Shown: piece after piece, positions 11,501 through 24,763 of the stretch | Layout of the letters: each line of letters opens with the position of its first letter | Numbering within the stretch: the stretch's first letter is position 1 | Source of the DNA: Antitrichia curtipendula | Lineage: Eukaryota; Streptophyta; Bryopsida; Hypnales; Leucodontaceae | DNA: 64,000 nucleotides | Reading direction: 5' to 3' | NCBI GenBank assembly: GCA_951230915.1 | Contig: OX579635.1 | Location: 37,634,001 to 37,698,000, forward strand | The notes under the pieces: model-generated | What the model saw: the letters and a program-made list of their open reading frames with translations, nothing else | The model's database searches: none | Told to the model about the DNA's origin: nothing | Translations under genes and position numbers: made by a program

Positions 11501-14290
11501 TTGATTATACTAACTTGTGAATGATGAGTCTGTTGCGTAGAGCTACTAACTGTATGCCTTTTAGACACATCCGAATGTCATACCAGTTAAAAATGGCGAA
11601 ATTTTTAGAGATCGGCACTTTTCTAGTTGCTCATTTGGAACCTCAGATCGTTACATCTCCTAGATTTTAGTGCTCTATCCAGTTGAATGTCACAATTTCT
11701 GGCACTCTGATACACGTACAGTCACTGTTATAACGAATCTGACCATGAAAACGAGTGCAAAGCAACGAAGCAAAGCTTGGAAATATTACCTTTCTAAACT
11801 ATTGAGCGTCAAGCTGATTGAAGCGATGACTTCATGTGCTAAGTTTCCTTGTGAGTTGCTGCAGATATTGGAAGGACTACGGCATCGGCTGGGCCAGCAA
11901 CTCCATGGTGCAAGATGTGGACGACACGGCCATGGGGTTCCGTCTGCTGCGCACGCACGGCTTCGACGTGAACGAAGACTGCTTCCGCCAATTCTACAAG
12001 GACGGCGACTTCTTCTGCTTCGCCGGACAGTCCGGCCAAGCGGTGACGGGCATGTTCAATCTCGCTCGAGCCGCGCAAACCATGTTCCCCGGAGAAGCCC
12101 TGCTCCACAAGGCCCGCCGCTTCACCGACCAGTTCCTCCATGCCAAGCACGAGAAGCAAGAATGCCATGACAAGTGGATCATCACCAAGGATCTCGCCGG
12201 CGAGGTACGTGGGCCGACACGTTGCCTGGTAATTTCACATCGCGTTTTTTTGGGAAAGAGCAGTTAGCATCCATTAAAGTGCAAGAAGGAGATATGAACA
12301 AGCCTAATCCGGGTCCTAGTAATTGAATTACTTCACTGTCAGAGAAATTAAAAAGTCAAGACCAAATTACGTAGAGCAACTAAGGGATTTCACAGCTTGG
12401 GTAGGGAATAGAGACCGAGATTCCATACTCAAGCTAGCTGTGAAATTCCATGGACTTTGCAGTGTGGAATTTGGTCTATGGACTTTTGGATTTCTGTGGT
12501 GCTCGCGGACATGATCACGCTTCTTCAAAGATTTTGATTGTTAACGATCTCAGGTTCAAGACGGCCAATTTCATGAGATTTCGCCAATTTAACGAATTTG
12601 ACCATGAACTCCACTGTGCAATATGTCTAACAAAAGATCGATTGTGACTGCAGGTGGAGTACGCTTTGACCTTCCCCTGGACAGCCTCCCTCCCTCGCCT
12701 GGAGCACCGCACCTACTTAGACCAATACTGCCCCGACGACATCTGGATCGGAAAGTCCCTGTACCGCATGCCCTCCGTCACCAACTCCGTCTTCCTCCAC
12801 CTCGCTCAGGCCGACTTCAACCTGTGCCAGGCCCTCCACAAGCGAGAGCTCGAGCAGGTCATCCGCTGGAACGCCAGCTGCCAGTTCCGCGACCTGGAGT
12901 TCGCACGGCAGAAGTCCGTGGAGTGCTTCTTCTCCGGCGCAGCCACCATGTTCGAGCCCGAGATGGCGCCCGCGAGGATGGTGTGGGCGCGTTGCTGCGT
13001 GCTCACCACGGTGCTGGATGATTACTTCGACGACGGGAGTGCGACGCTGGGGGAGCTGCGGACGTTTCTGGATGCCGTGCGGAGGTGGGATCCGAGATTG
13101 GTCGCGGAGCTTCCGGATCGAGCTAAAATCTTGTTTAGTGGGCTGTACACGACTGTGACCGCTATTGCCAATGAGGCGCATATTGCGCAGAATCGAGACG
13201 TCTCGCACCATCTCCGGCATTATGTAAGAAAATCGCATTTGATCTCTGGTTCCCGGACTGCCGTGAATTCAATCGACGTGATGTGATATGTTTACAGTTG
13301 ATTTCTAATCCAGCCAGTCAGTACTTACATGTAGAATGACTGTGTGCTTGGGCAGTGGGACCGATGGCTCACGTCGTGTTTGACAGAAGCCGAATGGGCA
13401 GCTGCCGGCTACACCCCGAGCTTCGGCGAGTACATGGACGTGGCCAACGTGTCCATCGCACTGGAACCCATTGTGCGCACCACGCTCTTCTTCGCCGGCC
13501 ACAATCTGGACGAGGCCGTGCTTGACAGCCGCGACTACCACAACGTCATGCATCTCGTCAATCACGTTGGCCGCATCCTCAACGACATCCAAGGAATGAA
13601 GGTTTGCAAAATCCCCGTATACCTCCCATGTCATATAATTGGTCATTCCATGGTTATCATTCACATTTGCCAATTGATATGGTCATATACTTCGCTAATA
13701 CGGCGTGTGTCAGAAACGCCCAATTTCGTAAAATTTTAGGGAATTCCACGACTTTGGCACTTTTCAGGACATCGGAGTGAATCGTAAATCAATCCCTGTC
13801 AGTCATAGTTTACAGAGTGCCAAGATCGTCGGGCATTCAAGTGGAAAAGCTCTAAAACTTAGGACCTGTATAGATCTTCAAGGGGAGGGTCAATCTATTG
13901 TTCAAAACATAACCATTTTACTCTTGAAATGAAACCATTGTAACTATCATAACAATTGGCAGCTGATTCGAAGAATCCTGTTGTGTGCAGCGAGAATTAA
14001 GCCAAGGAAAGAAGTCTTCCGTGCAAATCTACATGCTTGAGCATCCCGAAGTCCCCACCGAGGCGGAGGCCATCACTCACCTCCAAGAGTCCGTGGACAG
14101 GACCATGCAGCAACTCACGTACGAAGTCCTTCGCTTCACTGCATTACCCTCGGCTTGCAAGAGAATTCACTTCAACATGGCTCGCATCATGCACGCGTTC
14201 TACCGAGACTGCGACGGCTTCTCCTCCGCCACCGCCATGGCGGGACTCGTGAAGAAGGTGCTGTTCGAGCCAGTGCCGGAATCATCATAA
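8582..14290 (+). CDS. Bifunctional ent-copalyl diphosphate / ent-kaurene-type diterpene synthase
   Basis: Exons: 8582-8888, 10063-10246, 11031-11369, 11865-12204, 12654-13223, 13335-13601 and 13991-14290. All are GT-AG with matching phases and give 761 residues when counted from the first Met at 8603. Family motifs, in order: SAYDTAW (23-29); QLPDGDW (55-61); LHS (171-173) and PNV (231-233), the His/Asn base pair that in plant CPS gives ent-CPP; the class II acid DVDD (287-290); class I DDYFD (505-509); and NDIQGMKRE (656-664), whose last two residues come from the final exon. Both active sites look intact. The protein would protonate and cyclise GGPP to copalyl diphosphate, then ionise it to a kaurene or kauranol-like product in the plastid. 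Bifunctional forms are typical of bryophytes and lycophytes. The exact product cannot be read from sequence. N-terminal exons probably lie upstream (see 7612-8336). Confidence 0.93.
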
Positions 14291-15086
14291 GAAAGAATAG
14301 TCCAACTCGATCTGCTACTACTTGTGTATACGTAAATTTGTACATTATTGAAACGCATTAGTTATTTCGATTCTTGCGGATGTTCATGAGCTGGTCGCAT
14401 GGCTGAAACAGCACAACGAAATCAAAGGTTGACAGAATTGGTGGAAGTTCAGTCATTGTTTCAGTGGAGTAGATATGGAGGGCGTGACTGTGACTGAACC
14501 AGGCTTTCTGTTGCGTCTGTTGATTTGTACAGTACATGATGACTCGAAATATTGCAATTGCGGTGTTGTAATTGCAATATTGTAGTTGCGATACTGGTAA
14601 TAGACTCGTATTCGTTAAAGTAGGGGGTACAGTCCTGGTTGAGTCGCCCCACTGCAACCTCAAAAGGTTTATTTGTTCTAATTTTTATGGTTTGAACGTC
14701 ACAAGATTTGTACACTGAGACACTTCATTTTATTGAATATGACTATTGATATGATTCCCATTGCAGAAGTCTCAGATCCGAATGATTGGAATGCAAGGGA
14801 AGGGATAGAGAGAAATTGAGGGAGGCTTGAAGATTTGGATTAGAATCCTATGCTTGACTTACTTTGGCAAGGCTTGTAGGAACATGAGATAAAGGTAAAA
14901 GCCCCTAATTTGATCGGTTATTTGAAATAAAGACTTGTGACAAGAATTGAAAACGACTTTATTGATTACACATTGAATTCAAAGAGTTCCAGCAACTTTG
15001 TCAGTGTTCTCTTGTTCAAATACTACCGCTACAACGAAGTGAATTTCACATCAAAATACCACAAGAAAAATCGTGATCGTCACATT
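14291..15086. other. Tail-to-tail spacer between synthase and lipase
   Basis: This stretch is the probable 3' untranslated and terminator region of two convergent genes. A short hairpin at about 14548-14581 pairs ATATTGCAATT with AATTGCAATAT around a GC-containing loop. No further gene is seen. Confidence 0.5.
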
Positions 15087-18000
15087 CTACGACATAAGGA
15101 TGGTCTCCGACACCAATTGCTGCATCGGATCACCAGCAAAGAGATCCAGATTATCGGCATAATTATCCTCTTTCCGTTTTTGAGGTTTGAACAACTCCTG
15201 CAAATGCACAGGTTGGATGTGCGCCAAGGTCCCATTCCAGATGATTTCTGCGAACTGCCGGTGCACGGTCTCCGAAGGATGGAATGGATCCCACCACACA
15301 TACGCATTGGCATTGCTGCACGGCTCACAGCCTGGTTTCTTGGGGTGGAGCTCGTGAACTCCACAACGTCCTTCACAGGGCCCTGCTCCGCAGCAAGGTT
15401 GATCTCCACTCACATAGCCTGAAATTACATACAACCAAAGATAAAACACTGAAACAACAGAAGATGATGTCTCACATCTAAGGTTAAGGTTAGTAATTAG
15501 GGACCTGATCCTGTCTCCAATACTGCCTCCCCCGTTTTTAACAACTCATCTATTCATAACACCGTATCCGTGAAAACGTCACATGGCACATGAGAAAGAA
15601 TCCATTCTAACAAGAAAAAACATTCAGAACCGCTGAAGCGAAAGGAACGGGTTCCCACGTTAACTGCGAGCGTTAGATTGTGTAAGTGAGAGACCCTATC
15701 TGTGTCATATGACTATTTGTGCCACTACGTATCAAAAGTGTGCATTTCAAATCTTCAAATGTACACTACTGATACATAGTGGCACAAATTGGGTGGCTTT
15801 TGTATTGTGGCACAAATAGAGTCTCTTGCCATGGATTCCTCTTATGGTGTGAAAGCAATGCCGGAATTGAGATGTTAGTAGAGACATCAAACTAACCGTA
15901 ATTGGATGGATGTTGCAGCCTCTCGGAGAAGAAATCATAAAAGTGAGCTTGGACAATTGTCAGCCGTGGCAAGAACTGCTGCATTTGGCTGAGCGCTCCT
16001 TTCATGGCCTCATTGTGTCCAGCTGCCAGTGCTGAAACGGGCGCCGAGCAGCTGCCTGTCTCCTCCAAAGCTCGCAGAGCAGGCAGGCAACCCATCGGCC
16101 CCAGCCCAAACACCACAATCTTTCTGGCCCCTGAGCTGTACAAGACCTGCAAACGGTCCTACCTCATTAACCCTAAAGGACCTCGAGATGCAATGACCAA
16201 TTTGATCCACCATATTGTGAAAATTATTGTAGAAATAGAGACATTTTTCATGTCACCAGAATCAGTGAATCATTAACCCTGTAGGACCGAGGGTTGCAAT
16301 GAACAATTTGATCCACCATATTGTGAAAATTATTGTAGAAATAGAGACATTTTTCATGTCACCAGAATCAGTGAATCATTAACCCTGTAGGACCGAGGGT
16401 TGCAATGACCAATTTGATTTATCATATTGTAAATATTATTGTTCAAATAGAGACATTTTTCATGTCACCAGAATCAGTGAAAAGCATTCATTCATTTGCA
16501 AGTGTTGGTCAACATAAAAACAAGTAGGATCTCTACGAAAGGCTATGTCCATGTAGCATTGGCTTGCATTTCAAGTAAGGGCGTACTCAAACTTCCTCGT
16601 GGCTTTTGTCGATGCTCTTCGATCCAGAGCCAATAAAGAAAACCTAAATGACCCACTCAAAGTACTAAAAACACTTTCGGTTCAACTTGAATCTCTTGGT
16701 CTGTGAGGGTTAAGGTTATCATTCTGCAGATTTCAAAAATCCAGAAAGTGCTCAAAAGTCGTTAAAATTCTTGTGATGCTTCCTGAAGGGCAAAGGGTGA
16801 TTAGTTGATTACCTTGATGCCGTCTACAACGCCTGTCACAATGGCATGAACAAACTGCTCCGGAGTGAATTTCTCCCGTTGCTGAGGGTTTCCAAAGTAG
16901 CCTCCCAGGTAGTCATTACTACCAATGCTGATGAGGTAAACTGCATCAGCAAACTTCTCCTCGGCGTACGCTTGTCCATGCTTTTCTGTCACTGACGCCC
17001 TGTGGTGCAGAAATTGGTACAGCTGCTTCTGCAAGTCGATCACCTGGTGGTACCAAAAAAAACAAATACAACATAGTTCATGTTCAGCTAACTCCAGATT
17101 AATATAAAGTGTGTCACTAATAGAGCTCAACCCCTTTAGCAACATTTCGTAGCAAAATTTGGACGTTGCTCATTAAAAAATCAGACTGGATTCCAAAGTT
17201 GATATTCAAAGTTTCTACTAAACATTCTCCAACGTCCTGCACCAATTACTGCAAGTTTGCTTAGACATGTTACAAAATTTGCATGTTTGCTGAAAAAGAT
17301 TGCTCCAGCATGTACCAAAACGATGCATGTAGCTAAAAACGTTGCTGAAAAGTGTTGCCAAACCCTTCAAATTCTAGCAGGTGTAGTGAGTCCATTGACC
17401 ACCAAGGAAATAACCACAATTAGAACAAGATGGAAACTAACCTCTAAAGGACCAAGATTTCATGGTTATTAAATGACCAATTCGATTGCGAGAAAAAAAA
17501 TTCAGATAGAGCCAAATTTTACATCACCAGATTCAGCGAAGGACATTGCATGTGTTGGCCAGAAACTAAATAAAATTGGACAACGAAAGTCCTACTAAAA
17601 AACATCCGGCACAATTGGGCTTCTTGGCTCATGAAAGGTTAATTCCTAAAGACGAAGGATTCCAGGTTTGAAAAGAGCCAATTCAATTAATCCTATTGTG
17701 AAGAAAATAATTCAGAGGAGACCATATTTTATGACACCGGAATCAGTGAAGAACATTACAGGTTTTGGTCCAAAAATAAACTAAATTGCACAGAAAACAA
17801 TGACCTACTCAAAACCGGCTCAAAAAAACATGAGGCCAGAATTGGACGTCTTGGTCCTTTAGGGTTTGAGATGTGTACCAAGCCTTGGTGGGTTTCCACC
17901 AAAACACCCGCTCCTCCTGACCCAAAATTAGCGCCATGGGAGTGATCCGCATTTGGTTCCAGATAGGGCGAAATCAAAGGCTTTCCTGCATACTCAGCTG

Positions 18001-18363
18001 CAAAACCCAAAAAACTCAAGTGATGAGCTAAGATATCTGTCTAATAATCTATAAAGAAAAGAGGACTTCCATAAATTGATTATCCTCACCAATGAAGTCG
18101 ACAATGACGCGGCCATTTGAGAATCGGCCTGTAGGCCTGTGAAAGAAATCTTGCCCATAGGGCGGGAAGTTGCCTCTGAAATTTTGGGTTGTGTTGATAT
18201 AGTTGTTGGTCCCGCAATCCACAGTGGAGTCTCCGAAAACATACAAAGCTGGCACAGTGGATGCATCGGCTCTCGCACCAATGATCAGAACAATCACAAC
18301 TGCCGATGAAAGCCAACTCAGTTTCGCCATTGAAGCCATGAAAGCTTTTCTCTGCAAATTCAC
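15087..18363 (-). CDS. GDSL esterase/lipase (SGNH hydrolase), secreted
   Basis: Five exons on the minus strand: 18363-18090, 17997-17879, 17043-16813, 16146-15897 and 15418-15087. They total 1206 nt, or 401 residues, with every junction in phase. An N-terminal hydrophobic segment ([12 protein letters not shown], residues 19-30) ending near ARADA is a likely signal peptide. Block I is [14 protein letters not shown] with catalytic Ser46, block III is GSND (172-175), and block V is DPFH with Asp335 and His338. The class hydrolyses acyl esters of lipids, cutin-type or cell-wall substrates; the substrate is not readable here. After the usual C-terminal LQEL there is an extra tail of about 35 mostly polar residues ([15 protein letters not shown] and onward). 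Introns 2 and 3 are filled with repeats. I started at the outermost Met; Met9 is an alternative. Confidence 0.92.
15714..15789. repeat. Foldback in lipase intron 4
   Basis: The inverted arms TTTGTGCCACTACGTATCA and TGATACATAGTGGCACAAA face each other across about 30 bases inside the last intron of the lipase gene. The hairpin is imperfect and about 76 bp long. A third partial copy of the arm (TTGTGGCACAAAT) follows near 15804. Confidence 0.6.
16165..16482. repeat. 106-bp tandem repeat, three units, in lipase intron 3
   Basis: Units begin at 16165, 16271 and 16377, each starting CATTAACCCT. Each contains an AATTTGAT box, the stretch AATAGAGACATTTTTCATG and then TCACCAGAATCAGTGAA. The first unit starts TTAACCCTAAAGGACC, which matches the termini of the TTAA-flanked transposons elsewhere in the window. 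The second and third have TTAACCCTGTAGGACC. Units 1 and 2 are nearly identical and unit 3 is more diverged. Confidence 0.85.
17430..17868. repeat. Two diverged ~210-bp repeat units in lipase intron 2
   Basis: Unit starts at about 17439 (TAACCTCTAAAGGACC) and 17640 (TTAATTCCTAAAGACG) share an internal order with the 106-bp tandem repeat in the next intron: a CAATTCAATT-like box, then ATTTTACATCACC, then ATCAGTGAAG, then a TTGGTCC/TTGGCC stretch. The second unit ends at GGTCCTTTAGGGTTTGA (about 17852-17868), the mirror of the starting motif. Together they look like decayed TTAA-type elements. Confidence 0.6.
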
Positions 18364-19694
18364 AAAGCCACTTCGTTAATCGAAGCAAGGGTATACGTAC
18401 TTTGCACACTCCACCCTTTCCAAAAGTTTTAGGATTCCACAAAATACTCTGATGTAACCTAAGTCACAGCTCAAATGCATAGACCTAAAGCAGACGTAAT
18501 CCACTTGGAATGCATAACACTCTGCAATTGTCAGATGATTTCTTGAGAAAGAAAATAGGCAAATGCAGCCTCTCTGATTATTCTACAAAAAACCTAGCTA
18601 AAAGGAAACTCGCCAGTTTCTTGCCAACTCCGATGTATCAAGAAACTATAGTGGCAAGAACAACTGCAAATACTCGGCTTCATCCTCACCTGAAAAATAG
18701 CGTGCAACGGAAAAATATCCAACAGCAGAGCTCTTACCAGATGATATCCTGAAACTCACTGACACTGTCAAATTCACAACAGCTTTATGATAGCACTTCT
18801 GGAGCACCGCATGGCATTCCAGAGACATGCCATTGTAAGGTAGTGTACCAGGGTATCCGTGATAGACTCGCCATCACAAAGACTCCTGCGCAATTCCAAA
18901 TCACTGAGAGCTTCACATTAATTGCCAAGTGTCATGTAAGTTATCATCTCTTACAAATAAAAATTTAGTTGCTACGATATTGATGAAGCAAGTAGCATCT
19001 CACCCCGTTACTACAGCCACAATTCACAACATTCACAACTATTCTCTAAGCTTATAAGCAACAGCAAGGAACCCTAAACCTCAGTAAAGTTTCCTGAAAA
19101 TTGGTAAGAGCTCCCAGTTCATTGGTCCAGCACCCCAATCGTGGATCTGACAATCTCCACAACGTTGCTAATCTTAGAAACCAATGCATGTTTTGATAAA
19201 TTTTTGTTAATCATAATCAGGCTCGGTGTTGTGACAATGCAAGCTCTGTGATGTTGACAATTGCGGGTGCACGCATTTCAATGCTCTAGGCTTACAAATG
19301 GATAGTGTACACTACAGGTACAAGAAACCGCTAGGTCATTTTCCTTCTCCGTATTTTCCTCACAATTTTTGCAACACGATCAATTGAGAACTGCCAATCG
19401 GCAACACCTCCACCCATCGTGTCCATTTGTGGGATCCACAAACACTGAAAATCTTCTCAACCACCAAGAACGATCACACACTTTTAGGTCACTTTTTGAA
19501 CAAAAAGAACAGAGCCAGGTGGCAGTGACGAATTCAAGCCTTACAATGAGCCCAAATTTCAATCATCATCCCTTCCTGCATTCGCAATTCCACCAACACC
19601 TAAACAACAAACACGACCTCAACACCATTCCAGATTATTGCAAACTGCTGCATACAACCACGTAGAGCAAGAATTTGGAGAAGGGAGTAGTGGG
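18364..19694. other. Divergent promoter region between lipase and permease
   Basis: The lipase start codon (minus) and the permease start codon (plus) are about 1.3 kb apart head-to-head, so this interval must hold both promoters and 5' leaders. Short frames here show no family features, and I could not identify specific regulatory sites. Confidence 0.5.
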
Positions 19695-22600
19695 ATGCAG
19701 GCCATAGTCGCATTGCCGTCCGTTACGGCCTCGCAGTTGGGCTATGGCCATTACAAATCCTTTAGATGCAAAGACTTGAGAAGAAAAGTAACGCCGGGGT
19801 TGGCATTCAATGTGGTGAGGAGCCAGCGACCGGATGTGGAGCAGCAGAAGGAGGAATTACGAGGCTTCGACATGCCGAAGCGAGTTGAGATTCAGAAATT
19901 GGATGCAATTGATGAGCGTGGTGGTGGTGATGGAGGTCGGCGAGTGGAGCGCATGTTCTCCAATTTGAATGAAGTTTCGCTCAAGCATGAGCCCGGTGAG
20001 CTCTCACACTCTCTGGATTTTTCTGCAATTTTCCCTGTCTGTTAAAATCCATTGAAACTTTGCAACAGTTTCTTGTATAAGCTGGAATGTATTGCATCCG
20101 CTCTCTGAATCCCAGAGAATTTGCTTTCGGGACACTATGAGGTTACATTGGATTACAATCATAACACAACATTACAAAGAGGGATTTCAATCCCACGAGG
20201 AATCAAAGTATTGTATTATGTGCACCCCCCGGTCTGTTAAAATTCACAGAAAAATTGCTTCATCTTCTTGTATACCGTAAGCTGGGATGTATTGCTTCCG
20301 TTTCCTGAAACCCAACAATGAGTTTACACAGGGATTACAGTCATACACAGCATGAAAATTAGGGATTTCAATCCCACTGGGAATTAAACATTATATGTTT
20401 TCCCTGGGCTTCTGAATAACCTGCTTGTGAGCCAATTTGCTGAAGTTTTGTGTGCATCTGGTGCTGAATTTGAGTTGGGTGGGAATGAATGTTGACAGGA
20501 AGTTTGATAAGTGCGGTGCTTTTGATTGCGGGCACCACTGTCGGAGCTGGCATTTTGGCCATTCCTTCTGTAACCCAAGAATCAGGGTTCCTGGCCTCCT
20601 CCGTTGCTTGTATCGGATGCTGGCTTTATATGGTACGTCGTCATTTCTTCTCATCTACCGCAGCTGGCTCTTAAAGCTGCTTCATTCTTTTTAAAAGTCG
20701 TCATAAACGTGTTGTAAGTGTGTCGATATGAGGGACATGTGTTAATTTGAGAGCCTTGTGTTGTAGCGACTGGGAGATGTCTTCCAATGGAAGAACACAA
20801 TGTTGAAGCTCAGTTGGTGAAATTTTCTATATGAAAAAGAGTATCTATGGTTTAACTGACCCCCGTGCTTGGAGACACACTTTAGTCAAAGAATGTTGCT
20901 CTGTTTCTTCAGTGGGAAAAGTTGGAGACCGTGATGTTGAAGCCAACTTGATAAACATTCCAGAATTTTGTGCACGAGGGTAACCACGATTTTAATGACT
21001 TTTTCTCTGTCTGGAGTAATAATGAAAGAAACCCCATGGGATTTGAATGAATTTGTAGATTCTTCAACGTGTTTATTCTCCTCTACAACACTTGCTCAAT
21101 CCACTTCTTAAATTTCTTCCATAATCTCTTTCATATGCTGTGAGTCACTGTAGACATCCTCATATGGGAGAAATCTAAGAACACAATGTTGAAGCTCAAT
21201 TGGTAAAAGTTCTTAAAGGCTCCAGAATTATGTGAAAAAGTGCAACCCTGATGTTGATGGCGTTAAATTGTGAAGAAACCCTAAACTACCAAGCGAAGGG
21301 TCGTCAAGGTTTTGAGCAATAATCAACTTTGACGCCAAGCACTGACTCATGACAAGCTTGTTGTGGAACAGAACAGGTCGGATCAGGGTTACTTGTAGCA
21401 GAGGTCAATGTCAACACCATGTGCGAACTTGGATCTGGGGGCGTCTCTCTCGTGAGCTACCAACCTTCACATTCTTAATTTTTGCTTAAAAAAATCCTGC
21501 ATATGATTACAAAAAAGCATTTGCTCTTGTTTCTTATTGAAATGGGTGCACAGGTTTCCATGGCAGAGCGCACACTCGGCGTCACGGGAGTGCGAGTAGC
21601 CTGGTAAGGTGGGCAAGCGTCCAACCATCCATCATGCCAAATTTCTTCTTCCATTTTCAGTAACATCTGAGTTGAAGTAAATCATTTACAAAGCTTGAGT
21701 GAAGGGAAAAAATTGTATCAATAGAAATATTGAAAGAAGAATTTATGTGCTTTATTCGAAAAGTCTTGGTATGTTTTTGGTTTGTAACCCCTTTTTGTAA
21801 CTCCTTTTTGTAATTCCTCTATGGCTGACATTGAACACATGACAATTCTTTTCTAGATTGCATTTGAATTCTTGTTCAACTTTTTTCATTTTTTCATTTT
21901 TGTATGCAATCCAGTTGCCTCCTCTAAGTTGGAATATTGGTACTACCCTTGCAAATCCAAGCCCAAACAAGGGACCATCCTAGGGACCATTGGACTTTTT
22001 GCACCTCAACGGTTGCTAAAATGTGTTTGGATACTTAGGGTTGAATCTTCCAAAGTGAACTTTCTAGTTTTTGTTTTTGTTTGGATACGTAGGGTTGAAT
22101 GATTCAACCCTAAATGCTGCAAGAATTGTAGAATTGGTAACAGTGGTGTGGTTTGGGGTCGGTGCTTGACGGTGGGGATCATCACAGTGGTGCTTATCTA
22201 TTCATCCACTACGCATTACTGGTGGCATACATTGCGCGCTCCTCCGACATCGTCACCAACGCCGCCGGCTCTCCTCTGTGAGTCCCCTTCGTAATCCTAA
22301 ATTTTTGCTTTTCCTGGTAATATTTCTTACCCAACTTGCAAAATTTCTTAAAATTTTCTGGTGTAATGTACTCATTTGGGGTGATCAATGCAGGTGGCTA
22401 AGTGCTGCTCTGTTCACAGGCAGTCTCGGAGGATTGTGCTACTTCGGGAGGTGAACTTCATCTTTTTTTGCTTTTCTTCTTTTTCTATGTCATAGCCATG
22501 GATTCTTTCAATTCTACCAATTAGTAACTGATTTGGTACATGTGAGATACCTAATAATGTGGATACGTGCGATAGGTCTAGTATAGAGGATTCACCATTC

Positions 22601-24729
22601 TATAAGGTATGGAAGGCAACGATGTCGTATCTTAAGTATACAGGACCTTACTGTATTTCGTATTACAACTAAGCGTCAATTAACTCAACCCTTAGCATAA
22701 CATTTTTGGAAGAATTGGAAGACTATCCTTTGAAAGAAATCATGTGTAGGCTTACGTGGAATCATTAGAATAATGGAGAGAATAGTGGAGAAGACAATGG
22801 AAGAATTAAATAGCTAGCAGAATGAAAAACTTATAGTAATGAAAAGGAATTTGTGGGCGATATAAGATAGCTTTATGTACAATAAAGATTTTCGGGAGCA
22901 TGAACTGTACTATGTCCAAAAAATGATATGTAGGAGACCCCGTTTTTGTAATTTCTTACTGGACCTCAAATGGGACAGCCTACCCGACCTATCGACAACC
23001 ACTCTCAGCTTATCAAAAAACTTATGGAGCAGAGCTAGTGGGGTTTGTGATATATGAGGGTCTTTACGCTTAAATTGTGGGTCATCCTCTGCAAGCGGTC
23101 TTCAATGCATCAGGCCAAGAGAAAGAAATCCTATTCTATGCCAGGTTTCCTCCTCTTGTGCTACAAATTAGCCCAGATTTGAGAGAGTTTCTGATTTTAT
23201 GCTTTCTGTTTGTGTGGACACAGCCAGCGAGTTATAGGTGTAGTTAATGGAGTCCTGGTAGTCGGCATCCTCGGCAGCTTTGGCCTGCTTGTGGTAATAC
23301 TAAACTCATTTGATACCATCTCCTTCATTCGCTCCTAGTCATTTGATTCTTCCGCTTCAGTCATCTGCAACTTCAAGTTATCTGCATTTTAAATCTTTAG
23401 TTGGTTTTGATCCTCTGAAAGATCTTCATGATGATCTTTTGAAACAGGCTGTTGGATCAGCAGGGCTGGACTTTAACTCACTCCTCCAGGCCAACTGGGT
23501 AGCCGTCCCACATAGCATTCCAGTCATTGCCTTGGCTTTTGTTTACCAGGTATGACTCAAACCATCCGGATCAAGTTTAAACCTCTCTCAATTTTAAGGG
23601 TGATGGTTCCAGCGTCTTACTCAAGCTTTTTGCATGCAGAATGTTGTTCCTGTGGTGACAACGAGCTTGGAAGGAGACCTACCCAAAATCAGGTAACTCT
23701 TATTTTTTCCTCATATTGTTTCTTCTCACCAAATTTCTTAAGAGTGCATGCGACCTTTGAAAGAGTTTGAATTCTTATCATGTGGTTTGTGCAAAAGAAA
23801 CTGTCTTTGAAAATATCGAGAATAGGGTGGATGATTGACTGACCCCTATAGCTTTTATTTCTATATTAGAGACACGGCGGATGCAATCTTGGTAATTCAC
23901 TAGTATATATGTCACTTTATAGCAGCGATATGAGGTTCCTCACCTTTAGGTGATAATAAGGTAGAAAGAGTGCACATGACTTTGTGCACTTTTTAAAAAT
24001 TGTGGCTTTGCAACAAACGAGCATGTCGTCGAAGCTGGAATTTTGTATTAATGGACTTGTTTTCTGGCAACAGGACTGCTGTGGTTCTGGGAACGGGTTT
24101 ACCCCTGGTGCTGTTTCTGATCTGGAACGCAGTCATTCTGGGCACTTCGTCGTCCTTAGTGGATTCCGCCGGAGCTGTGCAAGCCATATCGGATCCCTTG
24201 CTCAGACTCCGATCTGCCAGTGGCATTGTCGGCGTAAGTCTCATTCCAAATCTTTACAAAACCAAGATTGTAAAGGACGTTTCCTTGCTTGGCAAAGACC
24301 CTACACTATTAAGAGTTCCTTCAAATTTCAGGAACAGCAGAGAAGAAATGAGTCAAGACTTCCCATGTTGATAACAACGATTCAGTTTAGTAAAATTTTA
24401 TTGGTTCAAGAATGTTTAGATAAAACCGCATGAAATCTTTCGTATGATTCATGGGAGGCCTACTTATGGTCTCGCTGTGATCATACAAAGGATTTCTCTT
24501 ATGATAATCATTCACAACCTTGTCTGCAAATTCTTCAGCTCCTTGAGTTCGCATCTTGACAATAAATAGGCTTTTGTGGTATTGTTTCACCAGCCAACTG
24601 TGGAGCTGTTTTCCTTCCTCGCCGTGGCCACCTCCTTCATTGGCTTTGTCCTTGGCCTCTCCGACTTCCTCGGTGACTGTAAGCCCTCCCAACTTCCCAA
24701 TCATTGCCATCTCGGCAGTTTCATTTGCA

Positions 24730-24763
<34 letters not shown>

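Noticed and set aside
16165..16482. CRISPR-like regular repeat
   Set aside because: Units are directly tandem with no unique spacers, inside a plant intron.
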